NCBI RefSeq assembly: GCF_001424425.1
Contig: NZ_LMPT01000019.1
Span: forward strand, 140,013-204,012
Direction: 5' to 3'
Origin: Acidovorax sp. Leaf191
GTDB taxonomy: Bacteria; Pseudomonadota; Gammaproteobacteria; Burkholderiales; Burkholderiaceae_C
Length of the DNA stretch: 64,000 bases
Below are positions 9,443 to 18,025 of the stretch, piece by piece. Within the stretch, counting starts at the first letter, position 1; each line of letters starts with the position of its first letter. The position numbers were made by a program, and so were the translations under genes. The notes under the pieces are model-generated. The model searched no databases. It saw only the letters and a program-made list of their open reading frames with translations, and had not been told where the DNA came from.

Positions 9443-10537
9443 TCAAAGGTGCAGCGAGCGGCCGGATTCGGTGTCGAAGACATGCATGTCCGCGGTGTCG
9501 AAGCCCAGATCGATGCGCTGGTGCAACTGGCTCTGCGCATTGCCGGGCACCATTGCCGCCACGCGCTGCCCGGAGGGCGTGTTCATGTGGCCCACGACCT
9601 GGCTTTCGGTGCCCAGGTACTCCACGACATCCACCTGCAGGCTGAGCAGGCTGTTGTAGTCGCCCCGGGGCCGCAAGGCCTGGGGGCGCAAGCCCAGCGT
9701 GAGCGCCTGGTCGGGCCGCGGCTGCTTGGCCACCAGCCACTCGGGGGCCGCCCACGCGAACCCCTCCCCGCGCAGGATGCCCAGGCCCTGGTCCAGGGTG
9801 TAGCGCGCCTGAAAGAAATTCATGGTGGGCGTGCCGATGAAGCCCGCCACGAACAGGCTGGCGGGGCGCGTGAAAACCTCTGACGGTGTACCGACCTGCT
9901 GGATGCGCCCTTTGTCGAAGATCACGATGCGCGACGCCAGCGTCATCGCCTCCACCTGGTCGTGGGTGACGTACACCGTGGTCTTGGCCAGTCTTTCGTG
10001 CAGCAAGGCCAGTTCTGCGCGCATGTGGCCCCGCAGCTTGGCGTCCAGGTTGGACAGGGGCTCGTCGAACAGGAACACCTTGGGCTCCCGGACGATGGAC
10101 CGGCCGATCGCCACACGCTGCCGCTGCCCGCCCGACAGCTCCTTGGGCTTGCGTTCGAGCAGATGCTCGATGTTGAGGATGCGTGCGGCTGCGTTCACCT
10201 TGTCGGCGATCTCGGCCTTGGACCGGCCCGAGAGCCGCAGTGCGAACGACATGTTCTCGGCCACGTTCATGTGCGGATACAGCGCGTAGTTCTGGAACAC
10301 CATCGCGATGTCGCGGTCCATGGGGGCGGCGTGCGTCACGTCTCGGCCGCCGATCAGGATCTGCCCCTGCGTGACCTCCTCCAGCCCCGCGATCATCCGC
10401 AGCGTCGTGCTCTTGCCGCACCCCGATTCACCGAGCAGCACGATGAACTCGCCCTCTTGAATGGACAAATCCATCTGCTGCACGACCGTCACATCGCCGA
10501 AGCGCTTGACGACATTGCGTAGTTCCAGTCCTGCCAT
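9443..10537 (-). CDS. Sugar ABC transporter ATP-binding protein (UgpC/MalK type)
   Basis: This is a 364-residue ATPase energising the sugar importer. Walker A (GESGCGKST), the signature LSGGQRQRVAIGR, Walker B (VFLFDEPLSNLD) and the H-loop (YVTHDQVEAM) are all intact. A C-terminal TOBE/OB-like regulatory region (about 235-364) marks the MalK/UgpC group. The real start is ATG 10537 (MAGLELRNVVKRFG); the open frame upstream has no family match. It lies in the operon between cytochrome b561 and the first receptor. Confidence 0.93.
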   Translation of the reverse strand: MAGLELRNVVKRFGDVTVVQQMDLSIQEGEFIVLLGESGCGKSTTLRMIAGLEEVTQGQILIGGRDVTHAAPMDRDIAMVFQNYALYPHMNVAENMSFALRLSGRSKAEIADKVNAAARILNIEHLLERKPKELSGGQRQRVAIGRSIVREPKVFLFDEPLSNLDAKLRGHMRAELALLHERLAKTTVYVTHDQVEAMTLASRIVIFDKGRIQQVGTPSEVFTRPASLFVAGFIGTPTMNFFQARYTLDQGLGILRGEGFAWAAPEWLVAKQPRPDQALTLGLRPQALRPRGDYNSLLSLQVDVVEYLGTESQVVGHMNTPSGQRVAAMVPGNAQSQLHQRIDLGFDTADMHVFDTESGRSLHL

Positions 10538-10553
10538 GTGTTCTCCTGATTGC

Positions 10554-11321
10554 CTATCGTTGTTGGTGGGGCATGCGCGGCGGCGGGGGCGGCCCGAACT
10601 TCTGTTGCCACTGGTCGGCGGTGTAGCGTTTGACGCCCCAGCCCACGGGCGGCCGCTGGCTGGCCGGCGTGCCCGTGTCAGGGCCCCAGATGGCCTGGTA
10701 GGTGTCCATGCAGCGACCGCGGTGCTGCAGGACGGCGAAAACTGCGCCCAGCACCAGCCACCACGCCACCAGCACGATCCACATCCACCGCGGGGCATCG
10801 ACGGCAAAGAGGCCCAGCAAGATCGTGGCAACGGATGCCAGCAGTGCGATGTAGCCACCCGCCTTGTGGACATGCTCGAAGGTCACGCGCGTGGGCGTCA
10901 TGTCGAAGTGGTCGCCGCGCATCTGCGCGCTGGTGGGCCCGCCCTTGGTGCCGCGCGCCCAGGCAGACGCTATCTGCACGATCACCAGGCCCAGCACGCC
11001 CCATCCCATGGCACCGTGCAAGGTCGCCACCGGGTGCGCCCCGCGGGCGTTGCCCCAGGCAAGCGCAACGCCCAGGAGCATCAACGCGAAGCCGGCGTAC
11101 TGCAGCCCCCGGTGCGCGTGCCACCAGGCCTTGTTGTCGCGCACGGCAGGCCAGTTCTGGCCCGGCATGACCTTGAAGAAGCGCGCCACCAAAATGCCCA
11201 GGGGCAGCACGATGGCCCACGCCAGCACCATGACCCGCGCATGCCAGTAGGCCCAGGGGGCGATCTCGTGGTGCGTGGAGCCACTGATGGGCGTCAGCAG
11301 CCACTGCAGCAGTTCGTTCAT
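10554..11321 (-). CDS. Cytochrome b561-type membrane protein
   Basis: This 255-residue protein has about six membrane helices and the conserved histidines of the eukaryote-like cytochrome b561 group (AHRGLQYAGFAL, LHGAMGWGVLGLV, EHVHKAGGYIALLA). It would pass electrons across the inner membrane through two b hemes. The C-terminus is a soluble Pro-rich tail. It lies 16 bases upstream of the ATPase gene and just after the beta-propeller gene. Its role in a sugar-acid operon is unclear; electron transfer from a periplasmic sugar oxidation is one possibility, but this is a guess. Confidence 0.8.
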   Translation of the reverse strand: MNELLQWLLTPISGSTHHEIAPWAYWHARVMVLAWAIVLPLGILVARFFKVMPGQNWPAVRDNKAWWHAHRGLQYAGFALMLLGVALAWGNARGAHPVATLHGAMGWGVLGLVIVQIASAWARGTKGGPTSAQMRGDHFDMTPTRVTFEHVHKAGGYIALLASVATILLGLFAVDAPRWMWIVLVAWWLVLGAVFAVLQHRGRCMDTYQAIWGPDTGTPASQRPPVGWGVKRYTADQWQQKFGPPPPPRMPHQQR

Positions 11322-11339
11322 GGCAAGCCTTCCGTGTTG

Positions 11340-12277
11340 CTATGCGCGCGAACGGCTGAGAACACGCGACACGTCGGGCTCGCGCTGCGTGGGCACGAAG
11401 CGCTCGAACTGCAGCGTCTCCATGTGGAAGTACCCGAGCAGGTCGTTGTCCTGGCTGACGAAGGCGATGGGGCGTGTGGGGTGAAAGCTCAACGCGATGG
11501 CCCGGGCGTCCATCTGCACGTGGGCCATCTCCTGCAAGGTCGCAGGGTCCACGATGGACAGGCTGCGGGCCCCGTAGTTGGTGACCACCAGGCGGCCGTC
11601 GCGGTACAGGTACAAGCGCGTGGCGTCGTCGCGCGACGGCGCCTGGTACTTGACCTGCATGGTGGCCGTGTCGATGGCGCACAGCGTGTTGCTCCAGCGG
11701 CATGTACGTACAGGGTCTTCTCGTCCTCGCTCAGCGCATAGCCCTCGGGCTTCTCGCCGGGTGCGCAGGCGACGGGTGCCACCGTGGCGTCGTGCGGGCG
11801 GATCTTGGTCACGGTATGCGACAGCAGGTTCATCGCGTACGCCGTCTGGCCGTCGCGCGTCAGCGCGAACAGGTGGCTCTTGATGCCGCCGGTGCTGACC
11901 GCGCGGCGCGGCGCGGTGTCGGTGGCGGGGTGGTCCAGCACGACAAGCTGCGCGCGGTCTTCGCTCAGTGCGTACAGCCGGTCCTGTGCGTCCATCTGCA
12001 TGCCGTGCAGCCGGTTGAAGGGCGCGATGTCGATGGTCCGGGCCAACTCGCGGCGGGCGATGTCCACCTGGAAGATCTGCGTGCCGCCAAAACCCAGGTG
12101 GCCCGACGTCTCGACACCGTAGTGGCCGATGTACGCGTACCGCTCCTGCGAGTCGATCACGAACTCGTGGGGAAAGTCTGGCAACTGGATGCTGGCCAGG
12201 CGCTCACCGGTGTCGATGTCGTAGTAGCTCAGGCAGTGGCTGCATTTTTCCACCAGCAAAAGGATGTTGTCGGTCAT
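11340..12277 (-). pseudogene. YncE-like beta-propeller protein, single-base frameshift
   Basis: Two overlapping frames encode one beta-propeller of about 312 residues. The N-terminal part (MTDNILLLVEKCSHCLSYYD...) runs in one frame to about 11695 (LYVHAAGA). The C-terminal part continues in the next frame (NTLCAIDTATMQVKYQAPSR ... DNDLLGYFHMETLQFERFV). One base appears to be missing near 11690-11700. There is no signal peptide, so it acts in the cytoplasm. The start overlaps the SMP-30 stop. A sequencing error cannot be separated from a real mutation here. Function unknown; such propellers often bind ligands or act as lactonases. Confidence 0.7.
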
Positions 12278-13218
12278 GGTCGGATGGCTCCGCGGGTATT
12301 GAGGACGATGCTGTAGAGCGATGTGCTGGCGGCAATGAACAGCGTGTCGCCGCGCACGCCCCCGAAGGTGAGGTTGCCGACCTTTTCGGGCACCAGGATC
12401 TTTCCCAGCAGCGTTCCGTCGGGGTGGTACACCTGCACGCTGTCCAGGCTGCTGGTGTAGATCCAGCCGCAGTGGTCGACGCGAAATCCGTCCGGCAGGC
12501 CGGGGGATATCTCGGCGAAGACGCGCGGGTTCTGGAGTGTGTGGCCCTTCACGTCGAACACCACGATGTGGTGGTGGCCCGTGCCGTCGGCGCTCAGGGC
12601 TGCCGAGGTGTCGCTGACATACAGCAACTGCTCGTCCGGCGAGAACGCCAGGCCATTGGGCTCCTGCACGAAGTCGGAGGCCGCGTGCAGCGTTCCCGCA
12701 GCGGGGTCATAGCAAAACACATGGTTGTGCGGCTGCTCGCGCCGCGCCTGGTGGCCTTCGCGGTCGCTCAAAATGCCGTACGGCGGGTCGGTGAACCAGA
12801 TGCAGCCATTGCTCTGCACCACGACATCGTTGGGGGAGTTCAGGCGCTTGCCCTGGAACTCGCGCACCAGCACCTCGTCGATGGTGTCGGCGCGGATCAC
12901 GCCCTGTACCTGCGGGGTGCGGACAATGGCGCGCAGGCCGTGCGAGCAATGGAGCAGGTTGCCTTCGCGGTCCAGTGCATGTCCGTTCGTGAACTCCACC
13001 TGCTCGCGCCACACCGACATGCCGGACGCGGCGCTCCAGCGCAGGATACGGTTGTTGGGGATGTCGCTCCACAGCACGGATTGGTCCTGCGACAGCCAGA
13101 TGGGCCCCTCGCTCCAGATGGCGCCCGTGCACAGCCGGCGCAGCGACGCGCCCGCAAACACCGGCGCCACGCGCGTGTCCAGGATCTGCAAGGAAGAAGT
13201 GGTGTCGTTCGCGGTCAT
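12274..13218 (-). CDS. SMP-30/gluconolactonase-family lactonase
   Basis: This is a 314-residue six-bladed propeller. Family hallmarks are the early GAIWSEGPIW with its metal-binding glutamate, KRLNSPNDVVV, a WFTDPPYGI blade, and EPNGLAFSPDEQLLYVSDT. It would open a sugar lactone to the aldonic acid using a divalent metal. ATG 13218 overlaps the stop of the upstream dehydrogenase gene (ATGA), showing translational coupling. It fits upstream of the dehydratase step in the pathway. Confidence 0.88.
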   Translation of the reverse strand: MTANDTTSSLQILDTRVAPVFAGASLRRLCTGAIWSEGPIWLSQDQSVLWSDIPNNRILRWSAASGMSVWREQVEFTNGHALDREGNLLHCSHGLRAIVRTPQVQGVIRADTIDEVLVREFQGKRLNSPNDVVVQSNGCIWFTDPPYGILSDREGHQARREQPHNHVFCYDPAAGTLHAASDFVQEPNGLAFSPDEQLLYVSDTSAALSADGTGHHHIVVFDVKGHTLQNPRVFAEISPGLPDGFRVDHCGWIYTSSLDSVQVYHPDGTLLGKILVPEKVGNLTFGGVRGDTLFIAASTSLYSIVLNTRGAIRP

Positions 13219-14663
13219 GCGTGGATGTAGGTCGTCTTCACGGTGGTGAAAAATTCCTGGGCGTGCGAGCCCTGCTCGCGGGGGCCGTAGCTGCTGGCCT
13301 TGCGCCCGCCAAAGGGCACGTGGTAGTCCACGCCGGCGGTGGGCAGGTTCACCATCACCATGCCCGCCTGCGCGTGGCGTTTGAAATGCATGACGTGCTT
13401 GAGGCTCGCCGTGGCGATGCCGGCCGACAGGCCGAACGGGGTGTCGTTGGCCACCTGCAGGGCCTCTTCGTAGTCCTTCACGCGGATGACGCTGGCCACC
13501 GGGCCGAAGATCTCCTCGCAGTTGACGCGCATCGACGGCAGGCTGTCCACGAACAAGGTGGGCGCCATGAAGTAGCCCTTCTTCCCGCTGCCCGTGTGGC
13601 AGGCGACCGGATGCCCGCCCACCGCCAGCGCCGCGCCTTCGGAGCGGCCGATATCGACATACTCCAGGTCTTGCTCCAGCTGGCTCTGGCTGACCACCGG
13701 GCCCATGTCGGTGCCGATGGCGCGGGCGTCGCCGACCTTGATCTTCTGCACCCGCGCCTGCAGTGCGGCAATGAACGCGGGATAGATCCTGTCTGTCACG
13801 ATGAGGCGGCTGGAGGCCGTGCAGCGCTGGCCCGTCGAGTAGAAGGCGCTTTGCGCACAGAGTTCGACGGCCTGGCCCAGGTCTGCGTCGTCCAGCACCA
13901 CCTGGGGGTTCTTTCCGCCCATCTCCACCTGGATCTTCTTGCCCAGTTGCGCGCACACGGCGGAGATGCCGCGGCCCACGCCCACAGAGCCGGTGAAGCT
14001 GATGGCAGCGACGTCGGGGTGGCGCGTCAGGGCCTCGCCGACCAGGCGGCCCTGGCCCATGACCAGGTTGAACACACCGGCCGGAATGCCGCTGCGCAGG
14101 ATGATGTCCGCGAGCGCCCAGGCGCAGCCGGGCGCCAGTTCGGCAGGCTTCAAGACCACGCAGTTGCCGAAGGCCAGCGCGGGCGCGATCTTCCACGCCG
14201 GAATGGCCATGGGAAAGTTCCAGGGCGTGATCAGGCCCACCACGCCCACCGGCTCGCGGGAGACCTCCACGCCCACGCCAGGGCGCACCGACGGGAGCAT
14301 TTCTCCCGCCAGGCGCAGGCATTCGCCCGCGAAGAACTTGAAGATGTGGCCCGCGCGCGTGACCTCGCCAATGGCTTCGGGCAGCGTCTTGCCCTCTTCA
14401 CGCGCAAGCAGGTTGCCCAGTGCCTCCTTGCGGGCATGGATCTCGGCCGCGATCTTTTCCAGCGCATCGTGCCGGGCCTGGACGCCCGACGTGCTCCATG
14501 CCGGGAATGCGGTTTTCGCCGCGAACACGGCAGCGTTCACGTCGCCGGTATCCCCCTGGGCGTATTCGCCGATCACGTCCGAGAGGTCGCTGGGATTCGT
14601 ATTGGCCGCATAGGCAGCCGCGGGCGAGCGCTCGCCGTGGATGAAATTGTCGTAACGAAGCAT
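13215..14663 (-). CDS. Aldehyde dehydrogenase, probable 2-ketoglutarate semialdehyde dehydrogenase
   Basis: This is a 482-residue NAD(P)-dependent aldehyde dehydrogenase. The catalytic cysteine is near 281 (STGQRCTASSR), the general-base glutamate near 247 (VEMGGKNPQ), and the cofactor site is TPWNFPMAIPAWKIAPAL. In the non-phosphorylative pentonate pathway this enzyme makes 2-ketoglutarate from its semialdehyde. Its place directly after a 2-keto-3-deoxy-pentonate dehydratase supports that role. All catalytic residues are present. Confidence 0.9.
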   Translation of the reverse strand: MLRYDNFIHGERSPAAAYAANTNPSDLSDVIGEYAQGDTGDVNAAVFAAKTAFPAWSTSGVQARHDALEKIAAEIHARKEALGNLLAREEGKTLPEAIGEVTRAGHIFKFFAGECLRLAGEMLPSVRPGVGVEVSREPVGVVGLITPWNFPMAIPAWKIAPALAFGNCVVLKPAELAPGCAWALADIILRSGIPAGVFNLVMGQGRLVGEALTRHPDVAAISFTGSVGVGRGISAVCAQLGKKIQVEMGGKNPQVVLDDADLGQAVELCAQSAFYSTGQRCTASSRLIVTDRIYPAFIAALQARVQKIKVGDARAIGTDMGPVVSQSQLEQDLEYVDIGRSEGAALAVGGHPVACHTGSGKKGYFMAPTLFVDSLPSMRVNCEEIFGPVASVIRVKDYEEALQVANDTPFGLSAGIATASLKHVMHFKRHAQAGMVMVNLPTAGVDYHVPFGGRKASSYGPREQGSHAQEFFTTVKTTYIHA

Positions 14664-14672
14664 GCAGTTCTT

Positions 14673-15602
14673 TCAGCGGGCCCAGCGCAAAACCAGGGGA
14701 TCCAGGCGCCGCGCGATGTCCAGCAGTTGTGCGCGTACCTGGGGGTGCAGGGGTGGCCAGGGGTGGCGGGGGGCATCGCACGCGATCACGCCGCCCTCTT
14801 TCATCAAGGCCTTGGCGGCCAGGAAGCCGGCCTGGCGGTTCTCGTGGTTGATGAGCGGCAGCCAGCGCTGGTAGTGCGCAAACGCCGCGTCCTTGTCTCC
14901 GGCGCGGTGCGCCTGCAGGATGGGCCGGATACCGTCGGCAAAGCCCGCGCCCGTCATGGCACCGGTGGCGCCAGCCTCCAGGTCGGCCAGCAGGGTGATG
15001 GCCTCTTCCCCGTCCCAGGGGCCTTCGATGGCCTCGCCGCCCAAGGCGATCAGCTCGCGCAGTTTGTTGGCGGCACCGGCGGTTTCCATCTTGAAGTAGC
15101 AGACCTGCTCGATGTCCTGCGCCATGCGTGCGAGAAACGCGGGCGACAGCGGCGTGCCGGCCGCCGGCGCGTCCTGCACCATGATGGGAATGCCGATGGC
15201 GTCGGACACCTGGGCGTAGAACGCGTGGATCTGCGACTCGCTGAACCGGAAGGTGGCGCCGTGGTACGGCGGCATCACCATCACCATGGCGGCGCCCATG
15301 TCCTGCGCGCGGCGGCTGCGTGCGGCGCAGATCGCGGTGCCGGTGTGGGTGGTAGTGACGATGACCGGCACGCGGCCTGCCACATGCTCGAGCACGGTGC
15401 GCGTGAGGATCTCCCGCTCTTCATCCGAGATCAGGAACTGCTCTGAGAAGTTGGCGAGGATGCACAGGCCGTCCACGCCGGAGTCGATCATGAAGTCCAC
15501 GCAGCGTTTCTGGCTCGCAAGGTCCAGGCTGCCGTCTTCATGGAAGGTGGTCGGCGCCACAGGGAAGATGCCGCGCAAGCGCGGGCTGGAGAGTCCGGGC
15601 AT
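14673..15602 (-). CDS. 2-keto-3-deoxy-L-pentonate dehydratase (DapA family, L-KDA dehydratase type)
   Basis: This 309-residue DapA/NAL-family lyase strongly resembles the L-2-keto-3-deoxyarabonate dehydratase of Azospirillum as I recall it: SQKRCVDFMIDSGVDGLCIL, ILANFSEQF, IEGPWDGEEAITLLADL, LINHENRQAG. The Schiff-base lysine is K171 (YFKMETAG). It converts 2-keto-3-deoxy-L-pentonate to 2-ketoglutarate semialdehyde. ATG 15602 gives the family length; the frame further upstream is a shadow of the next gene. It sits six bases after the dehydratase stop. Confidence 0.88.
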   Translation of the reverse strand: MPGLSSPRLRGIFPVAPTTFHEDGSLDLASQKRCVDFMIDSGVDGLCILANFSEQFLISDEEREILTRTVLEHVAGRVPVIVTTTHTGTAICAARSRRAQDMGAAMVMVMPPYHGATFRFSESQIHAFYAQVSDAIGIPIMVQDAPAAGTPLSPAFLARMAQDIEQVCYFKMETAGAANKLRELIALGGEAIEGPWDGEEAITLLADLEAGATGAMTGAGFADGIRPILQAHRAGDKDAAFAHYQRWLPLINHENRQAGFLAAKALMKEGGVIACDAPRHPWPPLHPQVRAQLLDIARRLDPLVLRWAR

Positions 15603-15607
15603 GCTGC

Positions 15608-16780
15608 TCACTCGGTGATGTCGAACTGGTCCAGGTAGTCCGTCTTGAGCGTCAGGCCCAGGCCCGGCACGTCGTCCTTGAGCTGGATGAAGCCGTTTTC
15701 CGCGATGGGCTCTCCGTCGAAGATGTACCAGAACAGCTCGTTGCCCACCTCGACGTCGAAGATGGGGAAGTACTCGGCCATGGGCGACGCCAGCGTGCTC
15801 ATGGTCAGGTGGTAGTTGTGCATCTGCCCGGCGTGCGGGATGACAGGCACGCTGTAGGCCTCGCACAGCGCGTTGATCTTGTGGGCCGCAGTGATGCCGC
15901 CGACGCGGTTGGTGTCGTACTGCACGACGCTCACCGCCTTCTTGTCCAGCAGTTGCTTGAACCCGTAGAGGCTGAACTCGTGTTCCCCGCCCGAGATCGG
16001 GATGCTGGTGAGCTGGTTGAGCTCGGCATAGCCGTCGATGTCGTCCGCGATGACGGGCTCCTCCAGCCAGCGGGGCTCGAACTTTTCGAGCTTGGGCAGG
16101 ATGCGCTTGGCGTACTCGACGTTCCAGCCCATGTAGCACTCGAGCATGAGATCGTTGTCATAACCGATCACCTCGCGCACGGCCTCGACGGACCGGAGGT
16201 TCTCCCTTACGCCCTGCTGCAGGTGCGCCGGGCCGTAGCCGAAACGCATCTTGAACGCCGTGAAGCCCTGGTCCAGGAACTTCTGCGCTTCCTGCTGCAT
16301 GTCTTCGAGGTGGGTGCGGTACAGCTTGGAGTAGTAGCACGGGATTTTTTCCTTGGTACGCCCGCCCAGCAGCTTGAACACGGGCTTGTTCACGCTCTTG
16401 CCCAGGATGTCCCAGATGGCCAGGTCCACGGCCGAGATCGCGGCCATGGTGACGCCCTTGCGGCCCCAGGCATGGGTGGCGCGGTACATGCGCTGCCACA
16501 GGTATTCGTAGTCCCACGGGTCCTGGCCGATCACCAGCGGCGCCAGGTACTGGTCGATGATGGCTTTGGCGATGCTGGGCGCCAGGGCCACATTGCCCAG
16601 GCCCACGATGCCGTCGTCGGTCTCGATCTCGACCACCGTCCACGCATGGAAACGGAAGGTGCTCATGGTCTCCTGCGGCGCGTAGAGCAGGTCCATCGCG
16701 TTGGAGCAGAAGTTGCCTTGCGGCGGCACGGTCTTGCCCTTCCATTGGAAAACGCGGGCGCGGACGGATTTGATTTTCAT
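15608..16780 (-). CDS. Enolase-superfamily sugar acid dehydratase (L-rhamnonate/L-lyxonate type)
   Basis: This is a 390-residue mandelate racemase-like enzyme of the rhamnonate dehydratase group ([43 protein letters not shown]). Metal ligands are E214, E240 and E266, with the D289-H316 catalytic pair ([21 protein letters not shown]). It removes water from an aldonate to give a 2-keto-3-deoxy acid. The next gene handles 2-keto-3-deoxy-L-pentonate, so L-lyxonate, the five-carbon analogue of L-rhamnonate, is the best candidate substrate. This choice is an inference. Confidence 0.85.
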   Translation of the reverse strand: MKIKSVRARVFQWKGKTVPPQGNFCSNAMDLLYAPQETMSTFRFHAWTVVEIETDDGIVGLGNVALAPSIAKAIIDQYLAPLVIGQDPWDYEYLWQRMYRATHAWGRKGVTMAAISAVDLAIWDILGKSVNKPVFKLLGGRTKEKIPCYYSKLYRTHLEDMQQEAQKFLDQGFTAFKMRFGYGPAHLQQGVRENLRSVEAVREVIGYDNDLMLECYMGWNVEYAKRILPKLEKFEPRWLEEPVIADDIDGYAELNQLTSIPISGGEHEFSLYGFKQLLDKKAVSVVQYDTNRVGGITAAHKINALCEAYSVPVIPHAGQMHNYHLTMSTLASPMAEYFPIFDVEVGNELFWYIFDGEPIAENGFIQLKDDVPGLGLTLKTDYLDQFDITE

Positions 16781-16800
16781 GGTGCGCGGTGTCCTGGTGG

Positions 16801-17841
16801 TCAGTGGTTGGATGTGGCCTGGTCGCGGGCCTGCGACGCGCTGTGCCCCATGCGGGCGGCGATCTGAAACGCGTTGCGCGTGGCATTGACATCGGCCATG
16901 CCCTGGCCGGCAATGTCGAAAGCGGTGCCGTGCGCCGGGGTGGTGATGGGCACTGGCAGCCCGCCTTGCACCGTCACGCCCTTGCTGAATCCCATGAGCT
17001 TGATGGCGATCTGGCCCTGGTCGTGGTACATGGTCACGATCGCCTGGTAGAGGCCGTCGCGGGCCTTGAGGAAGATGGTGTCCGCCGGGAACGGGCCCTC
17101 CACCGGAAAGCCGCTGTCCCTGAGCTGCCGCACCGCGGGGGCGATGATGTCGATCTCTTCCCGCCCGCACATGCCGCCGTCGCCGCCATGCGGGTTGAAC
17201 GCAGCCACCGCCACCCTGGGCTCGGGGTGGCCGCTGGCCTGCAGCGATTGGTAGATGAGCCGGGCGGCGCTGACAATGCGCTCCTGGCTCAGCATGCGGG
17301 CCGCATCCTTGAGCGGGATGTGCGAGGACACGCGCGACGTCCACAGGTCACCCAGGGTGTTGAATTCGCAGAAGTAGCCCTGCACGCCGAGGTACTCGGC
17401 GAAGTGGTGCAGCTCGTCTTCATGCGCCAGGCCGCCCAGCTTCATGGCGTGCTTGTTCAGGGGGGCGAAACAGATGGCATCCACCTCGCCCGCCTGCGCT
17501 CCATCCATGCACCGGTCCAGCACCTGCAGCACCGAGGCGCCGCAGTCGGCGCTGGCCTGGCCGAGCTGCACTTGCTCCGGCTTGATCGTGGCGACGCTCA
17601 GGAAAGCGGGGCGACTGCTGTCTGCGCGGCTTCGCACATCGGACAGGCCAGCGATTGCCTGCGTGGCGACGTTCACCCCCGCGACGCGCTGCCCCTCGAG
17701 CCACACCCAGTGGTCCCCCACCACGACGATGTTGGCCTGCTCTGTGACGCCGGGTGTGGCCAGCAGTTTGGCGATCAGTTCGGGGCCTATGCCTGCCGGG
17801 TCTCCGAGGGTGATGGCAACGACGGGCTTGGTGGACTTCAT
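16801..17841 (-). CDS. PdxA-like 4-phospho-hydroxyacid dehydrogenase
   Basis: This 346-residue NAD-dependent dehydrogenase belongs to the PdxA family. It shows [10 protein letters not shown] near the N-terminus, the metal-binding [15 protein letters not shown], and a second histidine site [14 protein letters not shown]. Members outside vitamin B6 synthesis oxidise 4-phosphorylated sugar acids such as erythronate 4-phosphate and are found in sugar-acid operons. It is the first gene of the operon, 20 bases before the dehydratase. The start is uncertain: in-frame ATGs at 17862, 17853, 17844 and 17841 lie in a ATGTACGGC triple repeat, and none has a clear Shine-Dalgarno. Confidence 0.82.
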   Translation of the reverse strand: MKSTKPVVAITLGDPAGIGPELIAKLLATPGVTEQANIVVVGDHWVWLEGQRVAGVNVATQAIAGLSDVRSRADSSRPAFLSVATIKPEQVQLGQASADCGASVLQVLDRCMDGAQAGEVDAICFAPLNKHAMKLGGLAHEDELHHFAEYLGVQGYFCEFNTLGDLWTSRVSSHIPLKDAARMLSQERIVSAARLIYQSLQASGHPEPRVAVAAFNPHGGDGGMCGREEIDIIAPAVRQLRDSGFPVEGPFPADTIFLKARDGLYQAIVTMYHDQGQIAIKLMGFSKGVTVQGGLPVPITTPAHGTAFDIAGQGMADVNATRNAFQIAARMGHSASQARDQATSNH

Positions 17842-17984
17842 CATGTACGGCATGTACGGCATGTACGCAGGGGTTACAAAAAGCTTCAGTCAGCGGATGG
17901 GGGGCGAATATAAGAACAAATACTATTAACGTATATTGAAAAGTTGCACTCGACAGATAACCCATGGCTATCATTTATGATTTA

Positions 17985-18004
17985 TATGTACTATTTGGTA
18001 CATA
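17985..18004 (+). promoter_or_regulatory. Palindromic operator between the sugar-acid operon and its LysR gene
   Basis: TATGTAC-TATTTG-GTACATA is a perfect 7-base inverted repeat in the AT-rich divergent promoter region, 21 bases before the ATG of the LysR gene. The T-N11-A spacing inside it suits a LysR-type regulator. Control of both directions is inferred from position. Confidence 0.55.
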
Positions 18005-18025
18005 CAAACTTTTGTGCTGTCAGAC

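Noticed and set aside
4817..9883. A 1688-codon open frame on the plus strand
   Set aside because: It runs antisense to the chemoreceptor, permease, receptor and ATPase genes, all with clear motifs. Its translation is His/Gln/Arg-rich, typical of a shadow frame in high-GC DNA.
13221..15446. A 741-codon plus-strand open frame
   Set aside because: It is antisense to the aldehyde dehydrogenase and the keto-deoxy-pentonate dehydratase genes, with shadow-type composition.
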